Shown here: positions 1 through 12,080 of the stretch, piece after piece
Numbering within the stretch: position 1 is the first letter of the stretch
Layout: every line of letters begins with the position of its first letter
NCBI GenBank assembly: GCA_036023115.1
Contig: JAYKKT010000077.1
Location: forward strand, 248,001-312,000
Reading direction: 5' to 3'
DNA from: Brasenia schreberi
Taxonomy: Eukaryota > Streptophyta > Magnoliopsida > Nymphaeales > Cabombaceae
Length of the DNA: 64,000 nt
Notes under the pieces: generated by a model
The model's database searches: none
What the model was told of the DNA's origin: nothing
The model's input: only the letters and a program-made list of their open reading frames with translations
Program-made: the position numbers and the translations under genes

Positions 1-2087
1 TGATCCTTGGTGTAACCCAATATCAACTTCAGAGAAGTCTGTCGTTCCTTCATGAGTCCTCACACATGTTTTTGCACCATCATACATGTCTCTTATAAGG
101 TTAATATATGTCAATGAGATACCTCTTTTTTCCAAAGTTCTTCAAAGAACCTCCCTCAGTACCCTATCATAAGTTTTTTCTAGATCAATAAATATCATGT
201 GAAGGTCTTTCTTTTTTGCTCTAAAATGTTCCATAAGACGTCTCAAAAGGTGAATTGCTTCAATAGTAGATCTGCCTGGCATGAATCCAAATTGGTTCTC
301 TGTTGTACTTGATACTTGTCTTAACCTACGTTCGATAATTCTTTTCCATAATTTCATAGTATGACTCATTAACTTGATACCTCGATAATTCGCACAATTT
401 TGAATGTCTCCTTTGTTCTTATATATGGGTATAAGTATACTTACTCTCCATTCCTCGGGCATCTTTTGGTTTTTCCATATTTAATAGTCTTGTGAGCCAA
501 GTGATTCCTATTTCTCCTAGTATTTTCCAAACTTCTATAGGAATATTATCTAGTCCTACCGATTTACCACCCTTCATATGTTTAAGAGCCTCTTTGACTT
601 CATTCTTTTGTATACGTCAGTAGAAATTGTGGTTTATATACTTTTCTGACTTGGCTAAATCTCTTAAACTAATACTAATATCTTTATTTTCATTAAAAAG
701 ATTATAAAAATAGTTTTTCCATCTATTTCTTATATCATCATTTGCCACTAGAATTTTTTCATCCTCGTCTTTTATGCATCTAACATAATTAAGATCTTTA
801 GTTTTCTTATCTCTAGCCCTAGCTATCCTAAAAATATCTCTTTCACCCTCTTTTGAGTTGAGTTTTTTATATAAGTCCTCCGAAATCTTAGCTTTTGCTT
901 CACTAACGGCTTTTTTCGCTTCCTTCTTTGCTTTCTTATAAGCTTCTAAAGTTTCACTAGTTTTCTTAGCATAATATAATTTGTAACATGCCCTCTTTGC
1001 CTTGATTTTATTTTGTACTACTTCACTCCACCACCAAGCTTCTTTTTGTGCTGGTACACCTCCCTCAGATACCCCCTAACACATCTTTCGCCACTTTCCT
1101 AATATGTATAGCCATATTGTTCCACATATCACAGGGTGTGCCAACATAATTCAAAACATCTCCTTGAAGGACTTTTTGTTTAAATATATCTTCTTTCTCG
1201 CTTTTGAGGTTCCACCATTTAGTCTGAATAGCTCGATGCACTCTTTTCTTCTTTGTCTATTTTTTTATTTGTAAATCCATAAGTAAAAGTCGATGTTGGG
1301 TGGTTAAGCTTTCTCCTTGAATTACCTTACAATCTTTACAACACGCTCTATCTTTTTTCTACAAATAAAGTAATCAATTTGTGTTTGTGATAAGCCACTC
1401 TTATAAGTAATTAAATGTTCATCTCGTTTTTTGAAGATTGTATTGACTATAAAGAGATCAAATGCCATAGCAAAATTTAAAATCTCCCTACCTTCTTCAT
1501 TTATATCCCCAAAACCAAAGTTTCCATGAATCCCTTGATATCCTAATGCCTCTTTACCGACATGTCCATTTAAATCTCCTCCTAAACAAATCATCTCCCT
1601 TTGTGGAATCTTTTGAAACACCTTATCTAACTCTTCCCAAAAAACTGTCTTTATACTATCTTCTAGTCTTACTTGGGGTGCGTAAGCACAAACTATATTC
1701 AAAACCTCTACTCATAACACTAATTTCAACGTCATGATTCGGTCACCATATCGTTGTATGTCTACTACACTCTCCTTTGAATCTTTATTTATGATAATAC
1801 CAACTCCGTTTCGAGCCTTTTCTTTACCTAAGTACCATAATTTAAAACCTGTATCCTCTATCTCCTTTGCTTTTTCTCCAACCCATTTTGTCTCTTGTAA
1901 ACATAGAATATGAATCTTTCTCCAAATCATAGTATCTACCACCTCCATTAGCTTACCTGATAATGTTCCGATATTCTAAGAACCAATATGAATCTTATTA
2001 TCTAGGACTACCTTCTTTACCCCCCCGCATCCATCCATAATCAAAATGCGGAGACTCTCTTTTAAAAATTTTCACTACATTCGGGCG
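1..2087 (-). mobile_element. RTE-clade LINE (copy A), truncated by window edge
   Basis: A non-LTR retrotransposon reads right to left. Its 5' part is at ~2087, an apurinic-type endonuclease lies at 1948-1322, and reverse transcriptase at 462-142 runs on past base 1. Visible motifs are QETKW and GGDLNGHVG in the endonuclease, a QTQIDYF block, and in the [13 protein letters not shown] and [12 protein letters not shown]. The endonuclease is split by a stop or frame change near 1705, and the linker at 470-1320 is broken into short frames, so this copy is inactive. Two more copies of the family lie in the window, at 13542-19345 and 60304-63200. In those copies the 3' end is a CAA-repeat (TTG on the element strand), typical of RTE elements. 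The 5' end abuts the chitinase remnant. Confidence 0.93.
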
Positions 2088-3247
2088 GCACCAGATTTCT
2101 TTAATGACATAATTAAGTAGGCTGACTCTAACGGTGCTGGTAAGAACTTCTATTCTCGTGATGCTTTCCTCAGCGCCCTCGGATCATACCCTGGGTTTGC
2201 CACATCCGGGAGCACCGATGACTCCAAACGAGAGATTGCTGCCTTCGTCGCGCATGTAACACATGAAACTGTAAGTTTTTTTTTTCTCTCCTTACTTGTT
2301 CCTTTTATTCAAATGAACTAGATAACGAAGTCGCCTCTTTGATGCTTTTATGATAATACCTTTAGACTGCCAACTTTGATTGGGCATGGTCAAGGAAGTT
2401 CCAACTGAGCCATGTGGTAGACAGAGGACTCAAATTTAGGACTAGCTACGATCTCATTAAAGTGGATCTGGATCCAAGATCCAATATGAAGATCCAGGTC
2501 TACAATCGATGACCATGATGTGGTTGGTTTCAGGTGTATAGGAATCACCCTTGCTTCTCAAATCCTGCATTAGGCATCTGGGTTTTGGGTATGTTCAATA
2601 AAAGGTCTGATAAGTTAGGGGATTGACTCACAATTCGAAGGTTAAGAGTTTGAATACCCGAGGCTGTGTGCATCTGTTGGGGAATGGCATAAATTCAGCT
2701 CGTGGGTTATTAAAAAAAATGTCTGGTGATCTAATCCAACAACTCAAGTATGGATCCAATACTATTGGAATTATCCAACCCAACTGTAGCTATACACAGC
2801 AACAGTTATGGGTAACCGCTCATGAATTTACCAACAATTTCAGATTTCTGCTACATTGAAGAAATAGATGGATCTTCGAAGAACTACTGCGACCAGAGCA
2901 ACACTCAGTACCCTTGTGTACCCGGAAAGGGATACTACGGACGCGGGCCGATACAATTGTCCTGGAACTACAACTACGGGCCTGCTGGAGAGAGCATTGG
3001 CTTCAATGGGCTTAATGAACCCGAGAGAGTTGCTAATGATGCAGTGATATCATTCAAGACAGCCTTCTGGTTCTGGATGAACAATGTGCGCTCGGTCATG
3101 GGTCAAGGGTTCGGTGCAACGACCCGTGCCATCAATGGTGCACTAGAATGCGGCAACAACAGCCCGGCCATGCAGACCCGCGTGGGCTACTACACTGCCT
3201 ACTGTCAGCAGCTCGGAGTCGCACCAGGAGACAACCTCACTTGCTAA
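2088..3247 (+). pseudogene. class IV chitinase (GH19), 5'-truncated pseudogene
   Basis: Two exon-like blocks encode a plant class IV endochitinase catalytic domain, a family that hydrolyses chitin in defence or development. Block 1 (about 2088-2270) reads PDFFNDIIK, stop, then ADSNGAGKNFYSRDAFLSAL and on to AHVTHET, which includes the first catalytic Glu. Block 2 (2844-3247) holds FCYIEEID with the second acidic site, [19 protein letters not shown], and the usual C-terminal ending NLTC. The intron is about 2271-2843 and contains a SINE-like unit. Three lesions are visible. The signal peptide and hevein-like domain are absent, because LINE A abuts residue 1 of the block. There is an in-frame TAG at 2118-2120. 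At the splice junction the expected Gly plus one base appear deleted (ACT directly followed by GTAAG), which would shift the frame. The missing 5' part could lie beyond LINE A, outside the window. Confidence 0.9.
2612..2720 (+). repeat. SINE-like (tRNA-derived) unit in chitinase intron
   Basis: A TTGACTCACAATTCGAAGG...GAGTTTGAATACCCGAGG segment followed by a GTGTGCATCTGTTGGGG stretch resembles four other units in the window (10430, 28024, 38401, 43750). All share a CTCACAAG...GAGTTCAA core, like the anticodon-to-B-box part of a tRNA. This is the most diverged of the five. Confidence 0.35.
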
Positions 3248-3281
3248 GTTTCATTAAGCTGTCTAAGTCTTGCATGAGTGA

Positions 3282-3287
3282 AATAAA
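3282..3287 (+). terminator. poly(A) signal of chitinase remnant
   Basis: AATAAA lies 35 bp after the chitinase stop codon, a normal place for a plant near-upstream polyadenylation element. It suggests that the 3' end of the ancestral gene is preserved. Confidence 0.5.
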
Positions 3288-3299
3288 ATAGTGTTATGT

Positions 3300-4221
3300 G
3301 CTTGTCCCTGGAGACATAATACTTATTTATGATTAATTATGTGTCATTTGACTGATGCATTACAAATTTTTCTTTTGGTACCCAATTCAATGGTCAGTAC
3401 TGTATGAATGATATATGTTACTTTTACCTAAATAAATCTGTCAAGACGCCGAGTACATAGGCCCAGGCGAGGTCAACTTAGCCCTTCTGCCATGGTGCAC
3501 GACCCCGAGCATGAGATACCTAAAGTTTCTAAATATATACATCTTTCATAAAAAAAATTATATCTTATTAAAAACCCGAATAGAATACAAATCATCTCTT
3601 ATACAATCTAGAATTCCATTAGTTGTGGCAAAATCAATGATGTGTTAACCACGATTTACTTCCGTTATCCAAAGCATTTTTTACAGTGACAAGGATCGAA
3701 ACAAGTTGGAAACTTATATCACATTTTTGTGAAATTAGGTCGACGGTTTCAAAACCATTAAAAGATTTTTTTTTCGGATTAGATGGTGTTAATGGTCTAC
3801 CAAATGTATATCATTAACACAAGATGAAAGCCTAATTGGTCTACCAAATAGTGTTACTTATCGTAATTTCCTAAGTTTAAATTTGTTAACTAATACGAAG
3901 TTCTAGCTTAATATACAATTGTTTAATTATATAAATGACTGCAAATATATTATAATACAGAATTATAATTTGTTATAATACCCTACTAAATACGTATAAT
4001 ACATAATTTTATATATTCCTTTTTATTTATTATGCATATGAGTAAAGTAAAATATAAGTATCTCCGCTGTAAGTTCATTTCTTTTATGTCTTCGTTTTTA
4101 ACGTTTTATTGATCTCCTAGTAATTCTAAGGAGCTTAACTTTGGAACTAGTTGAATTGAGCAATCACATATGCGCAATGCAAACGGGCACACATGCATAT
4201 GTATATGTGTGTATATTTATA
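3300..4221. other. AT-rich intergenic stretch, nothing recognised
   Basis: I see no coding similarity and no long open frame. There is a short ATGCATATGTATATGTGTG microsatellite-like stretch near 4190. Confidence 0.5.
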
Positions 4222-4751
4222 TTTACAGCAATCACTATGATGTGCACAACTGCTGGTGGGTGAGCACCACGATTGCATACACATCATGGATAGTTACGGA
4301 CATCATAGTGAAAGGAAATTGGAACTGGTTTATGCTTTGAAACCGAGAAGGCAATGAAGGAATACAACAGTTTCCGATCAAAGTTGATGACAGTAGAAAG
4401 TAAAATAAGGTTGTAGATACCCCATTCAAGCAAGAGGTGGGACTTTTGTTTCATCACTCTATCAAGGTAATCCATATAGTGGTTATTGGAAGACGATCAA
4501 AACAGTTAGAGCATCTAGAAGGTATGAACTCCTCTCTATTGATAGGAGGAGCCAATGAGATATAGAAGTCTTTCAAACCATTCTTGAACAAAACTATAGG
4601 AATCAATGCAGTATCAAAGATGTGAACAGGAGAACCCAAGACAGAAAGATACAAGGAAAGAGGCAGTATATAGAAACAAAGGTGATGGCTTGAGAAGAGA
4701 AACAGAAATTTGAGTCCTTTTTGTGAAATAGCCCTTAAATGTCTCAACAAC
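4222..4751. repeat. diverged direct repeat R1, copy a
   Basis: This block matches 8045-8587 in the same orientation over its whole length. Shared landmarks in order are ATTGCATACA, ATACCCCATTCAA, GTTTCATTACTC-type text, GCATCTAGAAGGTA, ATCAAAGATGTGA, GAGGCAGTAT and GAAATTTGA.TCCTTTT. Open frames on the minus strand are short and resemble no family I know. It is bounded on the right by the hAT element. Its origin (LTR, gene fragment or other repeat) is not decided. Confidence 0.75.
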
Positions 4752-4754
4752 TAT

Positions 4755-6935
4755 GTTGCACGGATACGGATATGGCACTGGTACTCGGTACGAGTATGGG
4801 TACACAATTTTGCAATGAAGCCTTAACAATTGAAGGAACTAGAAAACAACATATTCACATACAATTCATATTCGTCAAAGTCATGTATACATAGGACTGC
4901 TTACACAATAAATTCTCTAAAGAAGAGTTTCATTCAATAACATTTTCAATCAACCATGTACATACGACTTTCATATCAAAATTCAAATTCTAAACACAAT
5001 ATCTTTGAATCAAAATACATTTAAGCTTCAAACTCCAATAGTCTCGATCTCAGTATTTCCTTCACTATCATATGTAAAAAGGATTGATTCTATATTTGGT
5101 TCATCTAGAGACAATGAAGCAACTTAAATAATTCCTGCTCCCTCAAATGGATCCCAATCATCTCTACCAACATCCCACATTTTTGTCTCACATTCCTCGT
5201 AATCCTTACTATTTCTTAAAAGAAGACAAAGGTTTATATGAACAAAAATAAAATCTTCACTTCTTTGAGGCTTAAGCTTATTTCTTCTGTAAGAATGGAT
5301 GAAAGAATAAGTGCTCCAATTTCTTTCACAATATGAAGACGAGCATGATTGCGAAAGAAGCTTTAAATCGATCGTTTAAAGCTTGAGAATTGATGATCCA
5401 TGAATAACCCATCATTCCTTTGGGGATAAACTCCATCTATTTTCCAATGAATCAAATTGTTCAAGCTCTTCTTCATTGCTTGAGAATTTGATAGATTCTT
5501 TTGTCACTTCTAGTCTTTCTTGTGGATCTTGAAAGAACCTTCGAAAACATTTATTTCTTCCTTCACAAATTTTATTATCTTTGTACAGGAGAATTCTATA
5601 AGAACTTCAAGCCATTACTATGTATAATACCTACAAATTATAATATAAAAATATCAAGTAACAACATAATAATCAAACAACAAGAAAGTTATTTAAATCT
5701 TAAAACTTAAAAGAGTTTACCTCAGATTTAGAGAATCACCAAGCAATGAAGTTGTGTGTAACTTTTGGTTCATCTATCAATATGATAATATCATACACTA
5801 CTTTGTAAAAGGTGGAATATTGATTCAACTCTTTCCCTTCATATTGATAAATAGCTGACTTAACTTGCTAAATCATAGAGTTTCATTTCTTATAAACCAA
5901 ATGAAGCACTGACTTATCAATATCGCATAGTTGAAACATATAATAAATAGGCTTTGTGAAGTTTAAAATATAATCAATCTTATCCCACCAGAGATCATTC
6001 AAAACCATATCTTTCACAACCATAACTTTTGGAACATCCTCATCTCTATAATGAGACTACTGGTCACTGATAAACATTCTTCGAAGATCATTCTTCATAG
6101 TTCTTATCCTTTTTAACATAATAATCATTGAAACAAATCTTGTTTTATCAACAAGAAATAACTTTAGATGCACAAATTGGTTATACATTGCTAACCTCAT
6201 AAAATAATTCATGATAAAGTTTTTAATATCAATAACATCTTCAACAACATCGTTATCCAATAACACTTATTATAAGAAACTTTATTATTTATAGAGTTCT
6301 TAGGTTGACAAATATTTTTCAAAGCAAGGTTTAATGTATGCATCCAAAAAATATTAGGATGAACAGATTTAATAATCATCCCAGCAATTCTACAAACCGG
6401 TGCATTATATGTTACAACTTACATAACATTTTGAGATCCAATCTCATTAATAACTTTCATAATTTCATCCGCAATGAAGTTCATATCTTTTACCTCACCA
6501 GAGCAATCAATAGACCTTAAAAATATAGGCTCTACATCTGAAATAGCCATAAAGTTAATCAAAGGTCATCTTTGTACATCAGTTCATTCATTTATAACTA
6601 TGCTCACTTCTTTTTCTGCTTAAGTATCTTTGATAGGTTGAAGCAATCTCACTAAATGAGCTTTCTCTCTCTATAGTAGTGTAGTCCTAATAGTATTGTA
6701 ATTAGGTAGAACAAAACCTGAAATTGAGTTGTTAGAAAAATATTTGAATGCACTAACATAGTAAGGGTTTCTATCTACATTAAAAGGCAAACCTCGAGAG
6801 TAAAATAACCTCACTATTTCACATGTCAAATGATTCTTGCCTCATTGTTAAATGCTTTCGATAATTGGCTTACATTCTTCTTTTTCTCCTACTTTAATCA
6901 AATGATTCACATGTAGGTGGATTCAAACTTGTAGT
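4755..6935 (-). mobile_element. hAT-superfamily DNA transposon, decayed transposase
   Basis: The minus strand encodes scattered but ordered pieces of a plant hAT transposase of the DUF659 type. From N to C they are: PYY...FKYFSNNSISGF and RTTLL at ~6800-6650; a block like SIDCSGEVKD around 6530-6480; HTLNLALKNIC near 6340-6310; LRRMFISDQ at 6083-6057; KVMVVKDMVLNDLWWDKIDY near 6030-5975; and the dimerisation domain at 5345-5127. Many frameshifts and stops separate them, so it is inactive. The left end near 4755-4800 is a run of GGATACGG/GGTACGAGTA-type text of the kind found near hAT ends. No convincing 8-bp target duplication was found. The N-terminal BED finger seems lost at the junction near 6935 with a gypsy fragment. 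Confidence 0.82.
5127..5345 (-). pseudogene. hAT C-terminal dimerisation domain
   Basis: This is the best-preserved part of the hAT element, open for about 73 codons on the minus strand. It contains CERNWSTYSFIHS, then RNKLKPQRSEDFIFVHINL, then MWDVGRDDWDPFEGAG, the standard order for a hAT dimerisation domain. The frame meets a TAA at 5124-5126 where family members usually continue. Confidence 0.85.
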
Positions 6936-6939
6936 TCCA

Positions 6940-7768
6940 GTAGTGCCTCACCCTATTAGAGTGAGTCCATCAATTGAGCATGATCTATTCTCAAACCCTA
7001 TTGATCTTCATACCACTTTTGCTCCCTCCTCCCAAGTTCACATTGTAGATCATACTGATGAGCCTAAGATCTTTCGCTTGAAAGAGAAAATTAGTGATTT
7101 TTCTCTATAGTCTTTTTCTAAATGCTTGACCTTTACTCATTTTGAGAATGCTTAGAGCATGCTTCTTTCCATGGGGTATTCCCCCTTTCAAGGTCTAGAA
7201 CGCACTTTTACGATTCCTCCACACTAGTGGGACCTACAGTTAGTTGGTCTCCTACTTAGATTCATGGACATACACTTTATGTCCATTCTCCCTCTCCAAA
7301 TAAGGAAAGTTCTAGAGTGACCTGATATGAGCCCATTATCAAGGCACCACTAGGTGCATCCGCTCACTCTACTTAGATCCATATATATTCATTCCAAAAA
7401 TCTAAAAACAAATTATCAACACCTTCATTGTCCTTAGGTCATCCAAGTCTTATTCTTCTATGCTCGAGTGTACATTCACGTATGTTTACATCACTTTATC
7501 TACTCTTATTTATGTCACGGGATATAAAAAACACTTCTTCATATCACAAATACTCTTTTTTGACCAAGACAACACCTTGCAGCATCCACTCATCATGCAT
7601 AGTTACAAGGTAGGATAGAAGCTCAACATTGATGGGACAACACCCAAGTATAAAGAGAACATTAATGATATTATTATCCTCCCTAAATTTGGCCAATCTA
7701 TTCAACATCAAGAAAAAACATCTAACATGGTAGGGGGTGAGTTTGTCGAAGTCAACCTCGAATAAGAT
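6940..7768 (+). mobile_element. Ty3/gypsy internal fragment, second copy of 24130-25015
   Basis: From CTCACCCTATTA.AGTGAGTCC to GTCGAAGTCAAC...GAATAAGATTTCAAT this segment matches the gypsy element at 24130-25015 closely and in the same orientation. It lacks a block of about 60 bp that the other copy has near 24430-24490. It is cut off before the reverse transcriptase and is joined on its left to the hAT element. It contains no intact protein. Confidence 0.85.
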
Positions 7769-8044
7769 TTCAATCCTCAATCCTCAACCCACATAAGCTG
7801 AAGAGCTGGATTTGGTGAGTGACATACCATAACCAGAAAAAAATGAGGCTAACAACAACTTGGTCCCGAATATAACTAAAATGAACCAATAATATTCTCC
7901 ATTCACTTTGATGTCATAGATACGACCAACAAATTATTAAGAACATAAAAGCAGTAATGCATGGTGCTCTTCATCAAACACTAGTCCTGTTCCTAAATAC
8001 TTTTGGATAAATTTATCTCAAAATAACAAGAGGCTATGCTTGAG

Positions 8045-8587
8045 AGTGCAGAACTCGTGATTAGATAAGGATGACAGTTAACACCAGCAATCAGAAGTCC
8101 AATTATTGCATACATGCTAAGGACCACGGATACATCATAGCAAAAGGAAACTAGAAGATGTGCTTTGAAATCCAAAAGGCAAAGAAGGAATGCAATCATT
8201 TCTCATCAAAATGGATGGCAAGTGTAGAAAGTATATAAGTTTGCACATACCCCATTCAAACTAGAGGTGAGATTTGTTTCATTACTCGGTCAAGTCTACC
8301 CATATAACGTTTATTAAAGGACAACCAAAGCCAAAAAAAAGTTAGCATCTAGAAGGTACAAGCTCATCCCTATTGATAAGAAGAGCCACCAAGATATGAG
8401 GTACTTCATGCCATCCTCAAACAAAATATTAGAAGGCAAGACGATATCAAAGATGTGAGTAAGAGAATCTATGGTAGAAGGATTCAAGATCAATAGAGGA
8501 GGCAGTATTTAGAAGTAGAGGTGGTGGCTTGTGAAGAGAGAGAAATTTGAATCCTTTTATACAATAGCCGTTAAACATCCTAATGCT
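8045..8587. repeat. diverged direct repeat R1, copy b
   Basis: Second copy of the 4222-4751 block, in the same orientation with many substitutions and short indels. The two copies enclose the hAT element and the gypsy fragment, about 3.3 kb apart. The stretch between the gypsy fragment and this copy (7769-8044) holds nothing I recognise. Confidence 0.75.
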
Positions 8588-9439
8588 AATGCAGTCCCCT
8601 CAAGCAATAGTATTTGAAAATTGTGCCAAGACTTTTTACTTGAGATCTGGAGTACAACTCATTCTCTCAGTTGTTTTGAAGACAAGTTGTAGGGGAGCAG
8701 AGTGTTAACCTTGAAAATCGAACATGTCAGTTGATGCTTTGAATGAAAGTCCAAGAGACTTGTTAAGATAGAAACATTTATGATGGTAGTCTTGTGCAGC
8801 TCATTTTTAGAAAATGGCAATGCAGGATCGTGTTGATGATGAATTGGACGGTTAAAGAATTACTAGAAACTGGAAAAGATAAAACTCGAATGCAAGAATG
8901 CTTTCAAATAAAGGGATTCAATGAAATCTGAAACGCCTTCTCTAAAACCACTTCTAGGACTCTACAAAAGCGAAGCATGAGGAAGAAGACATGACATCAT
9001 TAAGTAATCATCCAAGACCTTTCTAATCAAACAATTTTCTTTCTGGTTCTTCTATTTTCTTAGTGTAGAAATTTACCTTTCTTTGTTGCTTTACTTTGTA
9101 AGGTCTTCTCTTGAGAAGGACAGTTCTTTCTCTCTTTTTTGTTAGTATTTGATTGATTTTCCTTCTCGTCTCTTAGTTTATTGTCAATTCCACCTTAGTA
9201 GGATCCAGTTTCAAAAACGCTTGTGCTTTATTAGTAAAACTTCCCTAGATCCCAAGGAATAAACTGAAGTACTTGTATACTTGTTAGAGAATTCTCAAGA
9301 CCCCTGGATCTTATAACTAAATCTATGGGAGATGATTCATTTAAATCTATGCTTTTTTGTTGGTTATGTCAATGGAACATTGGAGATGATTGGTTCTTTT
9401 TGGTTCTCTATTTTTGTGGATTCTCTAAGTCTATGCTCT
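8588..9439. other. intergenic, nothing recognised
   Basis: AT-rich unique-looking sequence with pyrimidine-rich patches near 9010-9180. I see no coding similarity. Confidence 0.45.
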
Positions 9440-9441
9440 CT

Positions 9442-9494
<53 letters not shown>

Positions 9495-9512
9495 GAGAGA
9501 GAGAGAGAACCA
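9440..9512. repeat. compound microsatellite (CA)n(TA)n(GA)n
   Basis: An uninterrupted CA tract passes into short TA and GA tracts. Open frames across it are low-complexity artefacts. Confidence 0.97.
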
Positions 9513-9697
9513 CATGGAGCCATCACAACCATTTAATTTTTGAGATGAACAATTGAGGTTATAAAAAAGAAAGAATGTACATGATACATTAATATTAAGT
9601 ACGAAAGCATAATGGTACTTATAATTCAAATCTCACCATTAATCATCCAAATCAACAATGCAGATGATGAGTTCCTTGTGGTTCCTATTTTGTTAAG

Positions 9698-9944
<247 letters not shown>

Positions 9945-11407
9945 GGTCCACTAGGCCAACTCCCCGGAGCCAAAGTGAATGCATTTAGATGTGGAAAACC
10001 CAAATATTTGAGGCTGAACTGCCAAACTTCTCATAAAATATAGGAATTATTTTTGGCATAATGACTATCCTGCTATAGATAAAGCGGGTGAGCATTACTG
10101 TGAAGAATCTAAAATCAAATTGTGAGTTGGATTTCCTAGAAGCCGGGATATCTAAGTCCCTGAAAGGCCTAAATGGGAAAATCTGAGAGGCAAAGGCAAA
10201 AGAGAACGATGCAAACAAATATATTGCTCCTATTGAAAGAAAACAACGACGAAAGAAATATCAAGTGCTAGTCAGCATCATATGAGTTGGAAAATTAGTG
10301 TCTGACATTAGCAAAACAGCACGGTAAATATAATTCTCTTATAAGGATCCCAAACAAACTTCTCAAGTTCATAATCATGGAGCATCATGTCACAGGTTGA
10401 CTATAACTAAGAAACTTTGTTCGCACAATGAGCAACAACTCACCTAGCTAATGGGTCTACTCACAAGTTAAAGGTCCTGAGTTTAATACCTGAAGTATGT
10501 ATATGGCGCTCATCTCCTTTGTAAAAGAAAAAAGAGAGAGAGAGAAACATCACAGAATGTGGAGTTCAATGCACATGAGGTACGTCTATCAAAGTATTCA
10601 AATCCCATTTTATATAATATAAAAATACTTGATGCGGATCTCTTAGTCTCAATTTGAAATATTTCATAGGTTTCTTGAGGATGCCTTCTTAGTTTGTTTA
10701 TGTTTCACCATCCAATTCTCTACTAGGAGCTTGCACTGGTCTTCGTTGGCCTCGTCTTCAGAGGCAGTTTACTTGTTGGATTACTTAAGATCTGAAATCT
10801 ACACTGTCCATCTTGGCGATGAACAGCAGTTGTTTTCTGGGTTTCACTAGGTGCAACCTTCCATGAAAAGGCTCATGATGTGATCTAAAGTACAGCTGAT
10901 GTTGATTACCACAATGGACGGCAGAGATAAGTTTCTTTGAATCTGAACGACTCTCCAAAGATCAGGATATATTTATCTGTCCATAGAAATTCTCATAGCT
11001 CTCATACAAGTTCTTGGTGTCTAAGCTAAGGCACAAGAAGACTTCAGACACACTGCGGTTCTCCACAAGATACAAAATCTTCTGACCCACAAGCCAAGAT
11101 CGGCCTAAAGCAAATTCACAGACAACGGCCCTTCACCTACAGAACTGCTTCATGGAACTCTTCACGCCTGCAACTTTTATGCGACATCTCCTCCATCAGT
11201 TTGCAGCGTAAGTTTTCATGAGAGATCATATAAAGAAACCAACCAAATAAGGTGCCATTCATCTGCTAATTATCACGATAGTCATTCATCCAAGTAACAA
11301 CTTCTTGTCTTGAAGTGAAGTTCAGCGTATGTTTGGGGAACAAGAGGCCGCTCCTGTGACAATCAATTTCAATCACAACACGGTTGCAGAAACCAGCCAA
11401 GAAGCAC
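9945..11407. other. intergenic, nothing coding recognised
   Basis: No protein similarity is seen. A SINE-like unit lies at 10430-10530. A segment at about 10785-10935, with CTGTCCATCTTGG and TGGACGGCAGAG, resembles part of fructokinase intron 1 (30595-30815), so it is probably a dispersed repeat. Confidence 0.45.
10430..10530 (+). repeat. SINE-like (tRNA-derived) unit
   Basis: Reads GCAACAACTCACCTAGC, then CTACTCACAAG, then CTGAGTTTAATACCTGAAG and a GTATATGGCGCTCATCTCC tail followed by A-rich sequence. The core aligns with the units at 28024 and 38401. The A and B box positions fit a tRNA-derived promoter, with decay. Confidence 0.45.
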
Positions 11408-11645
11408 CACTACAAGAAAGACTGAAATTTGCAACGGAAATTAGCGAGGAAGAAACTCCCTTGTTAATTTGATGCTAATTAGTGAGGGATTAGCAAGAGG
11501 AAATAATCCCTTGTAAAATCTACCTAGCGACGGAATATCGACTAAAACATCAGTTGCTATGTATATTTCTGTAGCAAGGGCATTTAGCAAAGGGAAATTT
11601 CCCTTTGCTAAGCTTGGTTTACGCGTGCAAGTTTTTTTTTCCCGC
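11408..11645 (+). mobile_element. CACTA-like (En/Spm) terminus with subterminal repeats
   Basis: It starts with CACTACAAGAAAG, the canonical CACTA terminus, preceded by CAC as a possible 3-bp target duplication. About 200 bp of alternating motifs follow, including TTAGCGAGG, TTAGTGAGGG, TAGCGACGGAATA, TAGCAAAGGG and CCCTTTGCTA. These resemble the subterminal repeats that CACTA transposases bind. I did not find the opposite TIR (CTTGTAGTG) nearby, so this is a lone end or a deletion derivative. Confidence 0.55.
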
Positions 11646-11747
11646 TTGCTGGCTTTGCGCATGCAAGTTTTATTTTCTGAATACTAGATCTCCCTAACGC
11701 TCTCCCTGTTCTCTCCTCTTCATGTGTGCAAGGTGGAATCATCAACC

Positions 11748-11813
11748 AGATCATGGACGGTTTCTGAGAGGATCACCGACATCTCCTTACCACAAACTCG
11801 TCACAGGCATCCA

Positions 11814-11901
<88 letters not shown>

Positions 11902-11982
11902 CAATGGCACCACCATAGATCATGGACGGTTTCTGAGAGGATCACCGACATCTCCTTACCACAAACTCGTCACAGGCATCCA

Positions 11983-12080
<98 letters not shown>

